The position numbers were made by a program, and so were the translations under genes. 64,000 bases of DNA. It comes from Mesorhizobium caraganae. GTDB taxonomy: Bacteria > Pseudomonadota > Alphaproteobacteria > Rhizobiales > Rhizobiaceae. How positions within the stretch are numbered: position 1 is the first letter of the stretch; every line of letters starts with the position of its first letter. The notes under the pieces were generated by a model. It made no database searches. It was not told where the DNA came from and worked only from the letters and a program-made list of their open reading frames with translations. This document shows positions 51,988-61,393 of this stretch, one piece after another. The stretch covers positions 310,001 to 374,000 of the forward strand of contig NZ_JAFCGY010000001.1 of assembly GCF_016836705.1 (NCBI RefSeq). Reading direction: 5' to 3'.

Positions 51988-53642
51988 TATCGATGGCCGT
52001 ACTGGCTGACGAGCTCGGGGTCGCGGACGAGGCCATCGAGCCACGTTGGGTCAAGCTTCGGCACGGAGGAGAACAGAAGCTTGGAATAGGGGTGGGTGGG
52101 CGCCGTCAGCTTGTCGGGCGTGATCTGCTCCACCCGCTCCCCGTTGTACATGACCATGATCTCGTCGCAGATGGCCTCGACGACGGAGAGGTCGTGGCTG
52201 ATGAAGATGTAGGAGAGTCCCAGCTCGCGCTGTAGTTCCTTGAGCAGCTCGATCACGGCCGCCGCCACCACTGTATCGAGCGCCGAGGTGATTTCGTCGC
52301 AGATGATGAGCTTGGGGTTGGCCGCCAGCGCGCGTGCGAAGTTCACCCGCTGCTTTTGCCCACCAGACAGTTCCGATGGATGACGGTAGCGTAATCCCCT
52401 CGGCAGGCGCACCATGTCGAGCAGTTCGTCGACGCGCTCCGAGCGCGCCTGCCTGTCGAGCCGGTGATAGAAGGCCAGCGGACGGGAGATGATGTCCTCC
52501 ACGGGCTTCGCCGGATTGAGCGCGGTATCGGCATATTGGAACACGATCTGCATCTCGCGCAGTTGGTCCTGGCTGCGTTTCCTGGCGGCCCGCTGCAGTT
52601 CCTTGCCGTCGAAGACGATATTCCCGGCCGCCGCCGGATGGATGCCGGCGATGACGCGCGCCAGCGTCGATTTTCCGCAGCCGGATTCGCCGATGACGCC
52701 GAGATTACGCCCCTTCTCGACGACCAGACTGACGGAATCGACCGCGCGGATGAGTGGCAGTCCGTCAGCTCGCACCGCGCCATAGCCGGCAGTCACATTG
52801 TCGATACAAAGCAGCTGCCTAGTCCCGGCATCCACGTCCGCATGCGCTTGGCGCGGCTTCGGTTCGAAGGCGGCCAGCAATTCGCGTGTATAGGGGTGCT
52901 GGGCAGTCGAAAGGATTGCCGCCGTGGTGCCGGTCTCCTGCACCTCGCCACCCTTCAGCACCACGATGCGGTCGGCGATCTGAGCGACGACCGCGAGGTC
53001 GTGGGAAACATAGACACCCGCTATCCCGCCCGCCCGCATGACCGACTTGAATGCCTTCAGCACGTCGATCTGCGTCGTCACGTCGAGTGCTGTCGTCGGC
53101 TCGTCGAAGATGACCAGCTTGGGATCACTGATGAGCGCCATGGCCGCCGACAGCCGCTGCAATTGCCCGCCGGAAACCTGGTGCGGATAACGGGCGCCGA
53201 TCCCTTCCGGATCCGGCAGCGACAAGGCCCTGAACAGCTCGACCGCGCGCTGGCGCGCCTGTGCGGGCGACATCAGCTTGTGGATGCGCGTGACCTCGAT
53301 GACCTGATCCATGATCGTCGACGAGGGGTTGAAGGCAGCGGCAGCACTTTGCGGGACATAGGCAATATCGGTGCCGCGCAGCTTGGCGCGTTCCTTCTCG
53401 GAGAGCGCAGCCATGTTCTTGCCGTTTACGTTGATCTCGCCGCCGGTGATCCGGCAGCCGGGCCGCGCATAGCCCATCAGCGAGAGCGCCACCGTGGTCT
53501 TGCCGGAGCCGCTTTCGCCGATGAGGGCGACGATCTCGCCGTCGGCGATGTCGAGGCTGACGCCCTTGATGATTTCGACAAGTCGTCCGGCGTCGGTCTT
53601 CGCCTCGATCCGCAGGTTCCTGACCTCGACGAGATTGCTCAT
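51987..53642 (-). CDS. Peptide/opine-type ABC transporter, fused tandem ATPase
   Basis: A 551-residue protein with two ABC domains, a fusion of DppD- and DppF-like ATPases. First domain: GESGSGKTT, VSGGQLQR, LVIFDEPT. Second: GESGCGKST, LSGGQKQR, LIICDEITSALD. It energises import of a dipeptide-, opine- or similarly sized amino compound. ATG 53642 overlaps the stop of the permease gene upstream by four bases. The reading frame is open beyond this but that part is a shadow of the permease. Confidence 0.92.
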   Translation of the reverse strand: MSNLVEVRNLRIEAKTDAGRLVEIIKGVSLDIADGEIVALIGESGSGKTTVALSLMGYARPGCRITGGEINVNGKNMAALSEKERAKLRGTDIAYVPQSAAAAFNPSSTIMDQVIEVTRIHKLMSPAQARQRAVELFRALSLPDPEGIGARYPHQVSGGQLQRLSAAMALISDPKLVIFDEPTTALDVTTQIDVLKAFKSVMRAGGIAGVYVSHDLAVVAQIADRIVVLKGGEVQETGTTAAILSTAQHPYTRELLAAFEPKPRQAHADVDAGTRQLLCIDNVTAGYGAVRADGLPLIRAVDSVSLVVEKGRNLGVIGESGCGKSTLARVIAGIHPAAAGNIVFDGKELQRAARKRSQDQLREMQIVFQYADTALNPAKPVEDIISRPLAFYHRLDRQARSERVDELLDMVRLPRGLRYRHPSELSGGQKQRVNFARALAANPKLIICDEITSALDTVVAAAVIELLKELQRELGLSYIFISHDLSVVEAICDEIMVMYNGERVEQITPDKLTAPTHPYSKLLFSSVPKLDPTWLDGLVRDPELVSQYGHR

Positions 53643-54490
53643 GTATCCCGGTCCCTGATCTTCTGCGGCAGGTTGTCGATCAGCAAGTTGACGCTGATGG
53701 TAAGGCTGGCGATTGCCAGCGAAGGCACGATAACGGCTGGCGCCGCGAAGGGCAGGCCGCCGATGTTCTCGCGCACCAGCGCGCCCCAGTCGGCGAGCGG
53801 TGGCTGCAGGCCGAGCCCCAGGAAGGAGAGGCCGGAGAGCAGCAGCACGATGAAGACGAAGCGCAGCCCGAAGTCGGCCAGCACCGGGCGGATGATGTTG
53901 GGGAGGATCTCGGACCCGATGAGATAGAAGGTGCTCTCGCCACGGACGCGCGCGACGGTCATGAAGTCCATGGTGTTGATGTTGACGGCGAGCGCCCGCG
54001 CGAAGCGGTAGGCGCCGGGGATGTAGATGACGGCGAGCGTCAGGATCAGCACCGGGATCGACGAGCCGACCGCGGCGACGACCACGAGGCCGAACAGCTT
54101 GCTGGGGATCGAGTTCATGGCGTCCAGGAAGCGGCTGAGGCAGGTGTCGAGCCAGCCGCCGGTGACGGCCGCGATCATCCCCAGCATGACGCCCGAAAAG
54201 CAGGCGATGGAGACGGCGGCGAGCGATATGCCGACGGTGTAGCGTGCGCCCATCAGAACTCGCGAGAGCATATCGCGCCCCAGATAGTCCGAGCCGAGCC
54301 ACAGTCCCTGGCGCATCGGGCCGAAATAGTCGTCGTCGACGATGTCGCCGATCGAATGGGGAAGGACGTAGGGCGCCAGGATCGCGACGAGCGTCCACGC
54401 CAGGATGACCAGTGCGGCCACAACACCCACGAGGCTGTAGCTGTAGCCCAGGAAGGACCGTCGGAGGGTTGCCGCGCGGGCCATCGTCAT
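53639..54490 (-). CDS. Peptide/opine-type ABC transporter permease (DppC-like)
   Basis: A 283-residue membrane permease with about six spans. The BPD_transp_1 signature region lies around ARALAVNINTMDFMTVARVR and GSEILPNIIRPVLADFG. A DppC-type N-terminal span (VGVVAALVILAWTLVAIL) precedes the domain. ATG 54490 overlaps the stop of the DppB-like gene by four bases; ATG 54484 is two codons in. It forms the channel with the DppB-like subunit. Confidence 0.9.
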   Translation of the reverse strand: MTMARAATLRRSFLGYSYSLVGVVAALVILAWTLVAILAPYVLPHSIGDIVDDDYFGPMRQGLWLGSDYLGRDMLSRVLMGARYTVGISLAAVSIACFSGVMLGMIAAVTGGWLDTCLSRFLDAMNSIPSKLFGLVVVAAVGSSIPVLILTLAVIYIPGAYRFARALAVNINTMDFMTVARVRGESTFYLIGSEILPNIIRPVLADFGLRFVFIVLLLSGLSFLGLGLQPPLADWGALVRENIGGLPFAAPAVIVPSLAIASLTISVNLLIDNLPQKIRDRDT

Positions 54491-55437
54491 CTGAGCCTCG
54501 GGTTGGACATGATGGCGACGATATCGGCGGCGGTGATGAGGAAGAGATAGCCGAAGCAGAAGATCATCGCGCAACTCTGGATCAGCGGCAGGTCGCGGGT
54601 CGCGACGGCATCGACCATCAGCTTGGCGATGCCGGGATAGTTGAAGATCGTCTCGACGATGATGACGCCGCCGACCAGATAGGACAGCGAGAGCGCGACC
54701 GCGTTGACGATCGGCCCGAGAGCATTCGGAAGTGCGTGCCTGAGGACCATGCGGCTGCGCGAAGCACCTTTCAGAAGCGCCATCTCCACATAAGGCGTGG
54801 AGAGCGTCTCGATCACCGCGGCGCGGGTCATGCGGATCATCTGGGCGGAGATGACGAAGGTGAGGGTGATCACCGGCATCGCATAGATGCGCACGAGATC
54901 GGTCATCGAATGCGCCTCGTTGACCGAGGACAGCGCCGGCAGCCATTTGAGATAAACGGCAAAGAGCAGGACCGCGAGGGTCGCGACCATGAATTCCGGC
55001 ACGGAGATGACGCCGATCGACAGAATGGTGACGGTGCGGTCATAGACAGAGCCGCGCAGCATGGCGGCGGTGATGCCGAGCGTCAGCGCCAGTGGCACCG
55101 AGAGCAGCGTAGTGATGCCGGCGAGCTTCATGGTGTTGACCAGGCGCCCGCCGATCAGCGCCGCGACCGGCATCTCGTTGGCATAGGAATTGCCGAGGTC
55201 GCCGTGGAGCAGGCCGACAAGCCAGAGCAAGAAGCGCAGGATCGCCGGATCGTTGAGATGCATGGCCTCGCGCAGGCCGGCGACCGCTTCCGGAGTCGCC
55301 GCCTGGCCAAGCAGGATCGACGCGGTGTCGCCTGGCAGCATGCTGGTGGCGAAAAACACGGCGAACAGGACGATCAAAAGCGTGACGGCCGCAATCCCCA
55401 GCCGCTTCAGCACTAGGTTGAGAACCCGAGACGTCAT
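54487..55437 (-). CDS. Peptide/opine-type ABC transporter permease (DppB-like)
   Basis: A 316-residue DppB-like permease: an N-terminal span (RLGIAAVTLLIVLFAVFF), the typical LPGD segment after it, a periplasmic loop, and a BPD_transp_1 domain with ETLSTPYVEMALLKGASR and VRHALPN-like LRHALPNALGPIVNA. It is translated in overlap with the DppC-like subunit. It lies 89 bp downstream of the binding-protein gene on the same strand, so all four transporter genes form one operon. Confidence 0.9.
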   Translation of the reverse strand: MTSRVLNLVLKRLGIAAVTLLIVLFAVFFATSMLPGDTASILLGQAATPEAVAGLREAMHLNDPAILRFLLWLVGLLHGDLGNSYANEMPVAALIGGRLVNTMKLAGITTLLSVPLALTLGITAAMLRGSVYDRTVTILSIGVISVPEFMVATLAVLLFAVYLKWLPALSSVNEAHSMTDLVRIYAMPVITLTFVISAQMIRMTRAAVIETLSTPYVEMALLKGASRSRMVLRHALPNALGPIVNAVALSLSYLVGGVIIVETIFNYPGIAKLMVDAVATRDLPLIQSCAMIFCFGYLFLITAADIVAIMSNPRLR

Positions 55438-55526
55438 GGAAGCGCTCCCCGCGGTTGCGTTCGGCCAAAACACTCTTGCGCAATGCAGTGCCGAGGACCG
55501 GCTGACCGGCCCCCGGCAGGCTTTTC

Positions 55527-57137
55527 CTAGGCTTCGAGCCAGAGATATTCCGCCATTGCGTAGCCCATCATGCCACCGAGCGGGTTCGCCTCCAAACCCT
55601 TCACCTTGCTGGAGAGGGCATCCACGTTGGAAATGTAGGCCGGGATGATGGTGCCGGCCTCCTCGGAGACCATAGACTGCATCTGGCCGTAGATCTCCTT
55701 GCGCTTGGCCTGATCGAGCGAGCCGCGCGCCTCGATGAGCATCTTGTCGAACTTCTCGGACTTGTATTGGCTTTCGTTCCACGGCGCGTTGGAAGCGTAG
55801 AGGAGCGAGAACAGGATGTCCGGCGTCGGACGCGGATTGATGTTGCCGAAATGGATTGGCGCCTTGAGCCAGTAATTGTCCCAATAGCCGTCGGCCGGGA
55901 CGCGCTGGACGTCGAGCTTCATGCCGATATCCGCGCCGGCGGCCTGGATGATCACCGCCATGTCGATCGACGAGGTCGCGGCGTCGGAAGCGATCACCGG
56001 GATGGACTGGCCGAGCAGGCCCGCCTTCTGGAAGTGGAACTTCGCCTTGTCCGGGTCGAAAACCTTCGGCTTGACGTCGGGATTGTGGAAGATATTTGCC
56101 GGCGAGACAGGCTGGTCGTTGCCAATCTCGCCGAGGCCGCGCAATGCCGATTTGACGATCTGCTCGCGGTTGACGAGATACTTCATGCCGGCAACGAAGT
56201 CGGCCTTGCTGCCTGGATCCATGTCGAGCCGGATGTTGAGGTCGGTGTAGTTGCCCGAGGTCGTCTTCGACAATTCGAAGCCTTGCTGGCCGCCGATGAG
56301 CTTCATCGCGCGCGGATTGATCGAGGCGGCAAAATTGATGTCGCCGGAAAGCAGGGCGTTGACGCGAGCGCTGTCGTCGCTGATGGCGATGAACTCGAAG
56401 GAGTCGAGATATGGCTTGCCCGACTTCCAGTAGTTCTTGTTCTTGGTGACCACCGAACGCACGCCCGGTTCGAACGTTTGCAGCACGAAGGCGCCGGTGC
56501 CATTGCCCTTGGAGAAGTCCGTGGTGCCGTTCTGGACGATCATGAAGTGGTGCAGCGCCAGGATGGTCGGCAGGTCGGCATTCGGGTCGGCCAGCGTGAT
56601 TTCGACGGTCGATTTGTCGACCGCCTTGAAGCTGGACATCTGGGCGGCGATCTTGGCGACCTTGGAGCCGACCGCCGGATCAAGATGACGCTTCAGCGAG
56701 AAGACGACGTCGTCGGCGGTGAGGTCCTTGCCGTCGTGGAACGTGACGCCCTTGCGCAGCTTAACGGTCCAGGTCTTGGCGTCCTTGCTGTCGAAGCTCT
56801 CGGCCAGCTCCATCTGCGTGACGCCATCCTTGTCGAGGAAAGTCAAGCGGTTGTAGAGCGAGCAGCAGCGGACATAGTCGGTGGAGAGCGACGCTTTTGC
56901 AGGATCGATCGTGTCGGCGGTCGATGACGACCAGCCGGCCGCCTTGAAATTTCCGCCGGAAACCGGCTCGGCGGCGACGGCATTGGTGGCGCGGCCGAGC
57001 GCCAGGCTGCCCGCGGCAACCGCGGCGCCGCCGGCCAGCAGCATCTTGAGGAGTTCACGGCGGCTCGCGCCCCGCCGAATGGCGTTTTCGACCATGGCAT
57101 CGTCTGCACTGGTCCAGTTCGTGATCTTGTCGGTCAT
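55527..57137 (-). CDS. Peptide/opine-type ABC transporter substrate-binding protein, Tat-exported
   Basis: A 536-residue family-5 solute-binding protein. The N-terminus has a twin-arginine signal, RRGASRRELLKMLLAGGAAV, with a cleavage site near residue 55. Family motifs follow: TWTVKLRKGVTFHDGKDLTA near residue 125 and DIGMKLDVQRVPADGYWDNY. It captures oligo- or di-peptides, opines or amino-sugar acids. Tat export suggests the protein folds before export. First gene of the transporter operon; GGGGAATACC precedes the ATG. Confidence 0.92.
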   Translation of the reverse strand: MTDKITNWTSADDAMVENAIRRGASRRELLKMLLAGGAAVAAGSLALGRATNAVAAEPVSGGNFKAAGWSSSTADTIDPAKASLSTDYVRCCSLYNRLTFLDKDGVTQMELAESFDSKDAKTWTVKLRKGVTFHDGKDLTADDVVFSLKRHLDPAVGSKVAKIAAQMSSFKAVDKSTVEITLADPNADLPTILALHHFMIVQNGTTDFSKGNGTGAFVLQTFEPGVRSVVTKNKNYWKSGKPYLDSFEFIAISDDSARVNALLSGDINFAASINPRAMKLIGGQQGFELSKTTSGNYTDLNIRLDMDPGSKADFVAGMKYLVNREQIVKSALRGLGEIGNDQPVSPANIFHNPDVKPKVFDPDKAKFHFQKAGLLGQSIPVIASDAATSSIDMAVIIQAAGADIGMKLDVQRVPADGYWDNYWLKAPIHFGNINPRPTPDILFSLLYASNAPWNESQYKSEKFDKMLIEARGSLDQAKRKEIYGQMQSMVSEEAGTIIPAYISNVDALSSKVKGLEANPLGGMMGYAMAEYLWLEA

Positions 57138-57201
57138 GGTATTCCCCTTTCTGTTTGTTTTCCGGGATGCTCGTCTTGTTGCGGCTTTCCGGGGCTTGGG
57201 C

Positions 57202-57924
57202 TTAGATTCGTTCCTTCAGGCTTTCCCGCACGGCCGCCGCCAACGCGGCCATTGAGGTGAAGTGGTGGTCCGGCACGGTGAAGCGCTCGGGTTCGATCGT
57301 GCCGCCATAACCCTTCTGGGCGTGCCGGCGCTCGATCCAGCAGTTGGTCATGCCAAGCGCCCGGGATATGCCGATGTCGTGGTACTGGCTTTGGGCGACG
57401 TGCAGAATGTCGTCCTTGCTGTCGCCGCGAGAGGCGACGAAATCGAACACCTTCTGGAAAAAGGCCGGGTCCGGTTTCTCCGTGCCGGTGTCGTCAGCGG
57501 TGAAGATAGCGAAGAAGGGCGATCCCAACTGCTTCTCGAAATGATCGAGCGCCCAGCGCCGGGCATTAGTCATGGCAATCAGCTTGTGTGACTTCGCAAG
57601 CTCGGCCAGTGCCGCCGCGCTGTCGGGAAAGCCTTGCCAGGCGCTGGCGGAGTCTCGCAGCCGGATGCCGTATTTCTCCTCGGCCGGCAGGCCGAGTTGC
57701 GGCGCGACAACCATATAGACACGCACGAGATCGTCGGGAAACAGGCCCGCATCGGGCATGTAGCGGGCCTGCCGGTAATGGGCGAGCGCGGCTTCGCCAT
57801 CGATGGCAACGCCGGCGTCGGCGGCAATCCCGGCCAGGCAGGTCGTGATGCCGCTTTCGAAGTCGATCAGCGTGCCGACGACATCGAAGGTCATGTATTT
57901 GAATTCGCTAAAGCCCCTGGCCAA
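57202..57924 (-). CDS. HAD-superfamily hydrolase, haloacid-dehalogenase type II (1)
   Basis: A 240-residue HAD protein. Nucleophile Asp is in FDVVGTLIDF, the second motif Thr in MTNARR, and the third motif Lys in TEKPDPAFF, with the loop DILHVAQSQYHDIGISRA. The subfamily includes 2-haloacid dehalogenases, but many members act on other substrates; the motif does not settle it. TTG 57924 has AGGAG eight bases upstream and is preferred; ATG 57894 would cut the first strand. It lies 64 bp downstream of the binding-protein gene's start side, i.e. upstream of the transporter operon on the same strand. Confidence 0.82.
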   Translation of the reverse strand: MARGFSEFKYMTFDVVGTLIDFESGITTCLAGIAADAGVAIDGEAALAHYRQARYMPDAGLFPDDLVRVYMVVAPQLGLPAEEKYGIRLRDSASAWQGFPDSAAALAELAKSHKLIAMTNARRWALDHFEKQLGSPFFAIFTADDTGTEKPDPAFFQKVFDFVASRGDSKDDILHVAQSQYHDIGISRALGMTNCWIERRHAQKGYGGTIEPERFTVPDHHFTSMAALAAAVRESLKERI

Positions 57925-58161
57925 GACTGGCTCTCCTCTGCGCGCGGCCGAATTGCATGGTGCTGAACAGAACAAAATTCCGTGCTGTCCGGGGCATCGG
58001 CCTTTTCAAAAACCCGGAAGTTCGGGGCTTCTGGCCTTGTCTTATAAGCAGTCTGGCACTTCCCCCGCGCCGGATTCGCCGAAAAGGCGCTGGGCTGCGG
58101 CACAAAATTGCGAAATCGTCTGCCCCGGCGCTATTTCGAAACACGTGGTATTTGTCGCCCG

Positions 58162-59535
58162 TCATGCCAGGGCCTGGCGGACGTCGGCATCGTCCAGCGT
58201 CTGGTCGAGTGTCCGGCGCGTGCGCTCGATGATCGCATCGATGTCGTCGTCGGTGCAGCAGAGCGGGGGAGCGTAGCCGATAACCCCGTTGGCAAAGGCA
58301 CGGATGATCAGGCCATTGTCCCACGCCCTGTCGAAGACGCGCCGCGCCGGCACGGCCGATGCGGGAAGCGGTGTCTTCTTCCTTTTGTCGACCACAAGTT
58401 CGATCGCGGCAAGCATCCCACGACCGCGAACATCGCCGACGAGCGGGTGATCGCTCAGGCTTTCCAATCCCGCCATCAGGCGAGCGCCGGCCTTGATGCC
58501 ATTCTCCAGAAGGCCGCCTTCATAGAGCTTCAACACCTCGAGCGCGACGGCGGCACTCACGGGATGGGCGGAATAGGTGTAGCCGTGGCCGACCGCCGAA
58601 GCGCCCGCGCCGTCGGCGATGACATTATAGACATGATCGGTCATGAACACGGCGCCCATTGGAACATAGCCCGAGGTCAACCCTTTCGCGGTCGTCATGA
58701 AGTCGGGAACGATGTCCTCTTCCGTGCAGGCGAACAGAGGTCCCGTGCGGCCGAAGCCGGTGATGACCTCATCGGCGATGAACAGGATGCCGTACTCCCG
58801 GCAAAGTTCGCGCAGCGCCTTGATCCAGCCTTTCGGCGGAACAATGACACCGCCCGAGCCCTGGATCGGCTCGGCATAGAAGGCAGCGACCCGCTCCGGT
58901 CCAATCTCCTCGATCTTGGCCTTCAGCGCGGCGAGCGATGCGGCGATGATCGCGTTCGCGTCCTCGCCCACCGGGTTGCGATAGGGGTATGGTGAGGGGA
59001 TCTTATGCTGCCATTCGAAGGGAATGCCGAAACCGGCGTGAAAGGCGGGCAATGCGGTCAGGCCAGCGCCGACCACCGATGACCCGTGATAACCCAGCTC
59101 GATGGAAATGAGCTGGTCGCGCTGCGGCTCGCCCCTGGCATTCCAGTAGTAGCGGACGAAACGGATCGTGCTGTCGACCGCGTCCGACCCGCCAAGCGTG
59201 AAATAGACGTGATTGAGATCCCCGGGCGCGCGCTCGGCCAGTTCCGAGGCGAGCCGTATGGCCGGCTCCGAGCCGAGGTCGAAATAGGCAGTGGCGTAGG
59301 GGAGCTCGTGCATCTGCCGGGCCGCGGCCTCGACGATGCTGTCGTGGCCGTAACCGGCGTTGACGCACCACAGCCCCGCAAAACCGTCAACGAGTTGCTT
59401 GCCGGACGCATCGGTCACGGTCGCGCCCTTCGCCGATTTCAAGACGCGCACGCCGAGCGCCTCATGGCCGCGGTATGATGAGACCGGATGGATGAGATGG
59501 GCGCGGTCGAGTTCGATCAGGGAATTGGCGAGCAT
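58162..59535 (-). CDS. Class III aminotransferase (omega-amino acid/polyamine type)
   Basis: A 457-residue PLP-dependent aminotransferase. The PLP lysine is in MTTAKGLTSGYVPMGAV near residue 287, the cofactor Asp in FIADEVITGFGRTG near residue 257, and YFTLGGSDAVDSTI binds the phosphate. The pattern is that of omega-amino acid: pyruvate, putrescine or GABA transaminases. GGAGGATAAA immediately precedes ATG 59535, a strong site. With the PuuB-like oxidase and succinate-semialdehyde dehydrogenase nearby, it probably takes a polyamine or GABA nitrogen. Confidence 0.9.
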   Translation of the reverse strand: MLANSLIELDRAHLIHPVSSYRGHEALGVRVLKSAKGATVTDASGKQLVDGFAGLWCVNAGYGHDSIVEAAARQMHELPYATAYFDLGSEPAIRLASELAERAPGDLNHVYFTLGGSDAVDSTIRFVRYYWNARGEPQRDQLISIELGYHGSSVVGAGLTALPAFHAGFGIPFEWQHKIPSPYPYRNPVGEDANAIIAASLAALKAKIEEIGPERVAAFYAEPIQGSGGVIVPPKGWIKALRELCREYGILFIADEVITGFGRTGPLFACTEEDIVPDFMTTAKGLTSGYVPMGAVFMTDHVYNVIADGAGASAVGHGYTYSAHPVSAAVALEVLKLYEGGLLENGIKAGARLMAGLESLSDHPLVGDVRGRGMLAAIELVVDKRKKTPLPASAVPARRVFDRAWDNGLIIRAFANGVIGYAPPLCCTDDDIDAIIERTRRTLDQTLDDADVRQALA

Positions 59536-59548
59536 TTTATCCTCCGGA

Positions 59549-60388
59549 CTAGCCGAGCGCCTGGTTGGCGAGGGCGTAAACTTTTGGCCTGGTCTGTTCC
59601 GCGACGCTCTTGGGCGGACGGTCCATGGCCACGCCTCCGCCGACATGGGCGAGGCCGATTTCCCCGAGCCAATCGGCGATGCCGGTCCGGCTGTCGGTAT
59701 CCACACGCAGGAAGGCGCCGGGGCGCGATGTGGCGAAGAAACGGATGAGTGCCTTGGCGTCCTCGACATTTCCGGCGATGACCGGGCCGATCACCTCGCC
59801 GCGTCCGAACGGGCGGATCGCCGCATAGGCCTCGATGGCGTGATTGTGGCGGATGACCGCGAATTCGCCGCGCTCGGCCAACGCATCGATCAGTGCTTCT
59901 CGGTCCGCGCCATAAGCCTCGCGGTCCATCGCTTTGATCGTCGGCAGATCATCGGCACTTGCTGCTTCCACGCCTTCAGGCGCGTCAAGCTCTGCGACCT
60001 TGCCCTGATACTGGAGAACGGTCCCAGAGGGTACGAAGCCCAGTTTCTCATAAAGAGGCATGCCGTCCGTCGTCGCTACAAGCCGCAGCGGACGGTCTTC
60101 TGCAAGAGCGAGTGCCTGTTCCATGAGCCGGCGCCCAAGCCCCTTGCCCCGCACGTTCTTGTCGACGATCACCATGTTGATCATGGCGCAATCGGCGCCG
60201 TAGGGCGTCACCAAGATGGTTCCGGTGACGCGGCCCTGGTCGTCGAGCGCGACCACGCCGCTGGAGAGCCGCAGCGCCATCTGCCAGTCCTGCGGGCGGT
60301 GCGGCCAGTTCTCCTGGCGAGAAAGCGCCACAGCGCCCTCGATATGGTCCGGCCCGAACGCCTGGAGTTGGATCTCGCCCTGCTGCAT
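59549..60388 (-). CDS. GNAT-family N-acetyltransferase
   Basis: A 279-residue GNAT protein. Acetyl-CoA binding is shown by MVIVDKNVRGKGLGRRLME near residue 75, and the strand with GMPLYEKLGFVPSG follows. The C-terminal half (from about residue 135) is a second GNAT-like domain seen in two-domain members. It may acetylate a polyamine or an amino acid to detoxify or direct it. ATG 60388 has AGGGAA about 8 bp upstream. The stop is 13 bp before the aminotransferase start, so the two are co-transcribed. Confidence 0.85.
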   Translation of the reverse strand: MQQGEIQLQAFGPDHIEGAVALSRQENWPHRPQDWQMALRLSSGVVALDDQGRVTGTILVTPYGADCAMINMVIVDKNVRGKGLGRRLMEQALALAEDRPLRLVATTDGMPLYEKLGFVPSGTVLQYQGKVAELDAPEGVEAASADDLPTIKAMDREAYGADREALIDALAERGEFAVIRHNHAIEAYAAIRPFGRGEVIGPVIAGNVEDAKALIRFFATSRPGAFLRVDTDSRTGIADWLGEIGLAHVGGGVAMDRPPKSVAEQTRPKVYALANQALG

Positions 60389-60708
60389 GAGGCTTCCCTT
60401 CCGTCTGATGCCAAGTCTCGGCCATCGACGCGCCGCAGATCGTCTGAAGGCGTCGGTTCCGGCGGTATCTTTCGCCGTAGCACAAGGGGTGCGCCGCATC
60501 TTGTGCTGGCGCCCTCCGCGGCGGATGCCTTTGACGCTGTGGCCGCCGCTCCGATTAACCGTCAAGATGCTACAGCGTGCCAAACCGGACGGCGGATACG
60601 GAACTTTCTGCTTTCGGGAGGGCCATTTCGGTCAGGAGGGTCGCAAACTGCCGTCCTATGATGGAATGCATCCCAACGCGAATGTGCTTCCACTGGAGAT
60701 CGACGGAC

Positions 60709-61377
60709 ATGGCTTCTTTCAGGCCCAAATATATCACCTTCGACTGCTACGGCACGTTGACCAATTTCCAGATGGCGGAAGCGGCGCGAGACCTTTACGG
60801 CAGCCGGCTCGACGAACCGCGTATGCAGGAGTTCATCAAGAACTTCGCCGCCTATCGGCTCGACGAGATCATGGGTGACTGGAAGCCCTATGCCGAGGTT
60901 GTCCACAACGCGCTCGAGCGCTCCTGCAAGCGCAACCGCGTCCCCTTCAGCCCCGACGATGCCACGATGGTCTACGAGCGTGTCCCGACCTGGGGGCCTC
61001 ACGCGGACGTTCCGGCCGGCCTGGCGAAGGTCGCCAAGGAAATTCCGCTGGTCATCCTGTCCAACGCCATGAACGCGCAGATCATGTCCAATGTCGAGAA
61101 GCTCGGCGCTCCGTTCCATGCCGTCTACACGGCTGAGCAAGCGCAGGCCTACAAGCCCCGGTTCAAGGGGTTCGAGTACATGCTCGACATGCTGGGTTGC
61201 GGCCCGGAAGATATTCTTCACTGCTCGTCCTCGTTCCGCTACGACCTGATGTCGGCACACGATCTCGGCATCAGGAACAAGGTCTGGGTCAACCGCGGCC
61301 ACGAACCGGCAAACCCGTACTATGGTTATGTCGAGATATCAGACATTTCCGGTCTTCCGGGAGTGGTCGGGCTTTGA
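60709..61377 (+). CDS. HAD-superfamily hydrolase, haloacid-dehalogenase type II (2)
   Basis: A 222-residue HAD protein with nucleophile Asp in FDCYGTLTNF, second motif in LSNAMNAQ, Lys in AYKPRFKGFEYML and DILHCSSSFRYDLMSAHDLG. It resembles the HAD at 57202 in family and motif spacing, though the two are clearly diverged. ATG 60709 has GGAGAT about 9 bp upstream; the frame is open earlier without family likeness. It is divergent from the GNAT/aminotransferase pair and followed by the PuuB-like oxidase after 16 bp. Confidence 0.83.
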   Translation: MASFRPKYITFDCYGTLTNFQMAEAARDLYGSRLDEPRMQEFIKNFAAYRLDEIMGDWKPYAEVVHNALERSCKRNRVPFSPDDATMVYERVPTWGPHADVPAGLAKVAKEIPLVILSNAMNAQIMSNVEKLGAPFHAVYTAEQAQAYKPRFKGFEYMLDMLGCGPEDILHCSSSFRYDLMSAHDLGIRNKVWVNRGHEPANPYYGYVEISDISGLPGVVGL

Positions 61378-61393
61378 AACAGGCGGATCGTCG

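Noticed and set aside
52464..56927. Long plus-strand frames (487, 334 and 386 codons) opposite the peptide transporter genes
   Set aside because: Low-complexity Arg/Asp/His-rich shadows; the minus strand carries clear ABC transporter motifs throughout.
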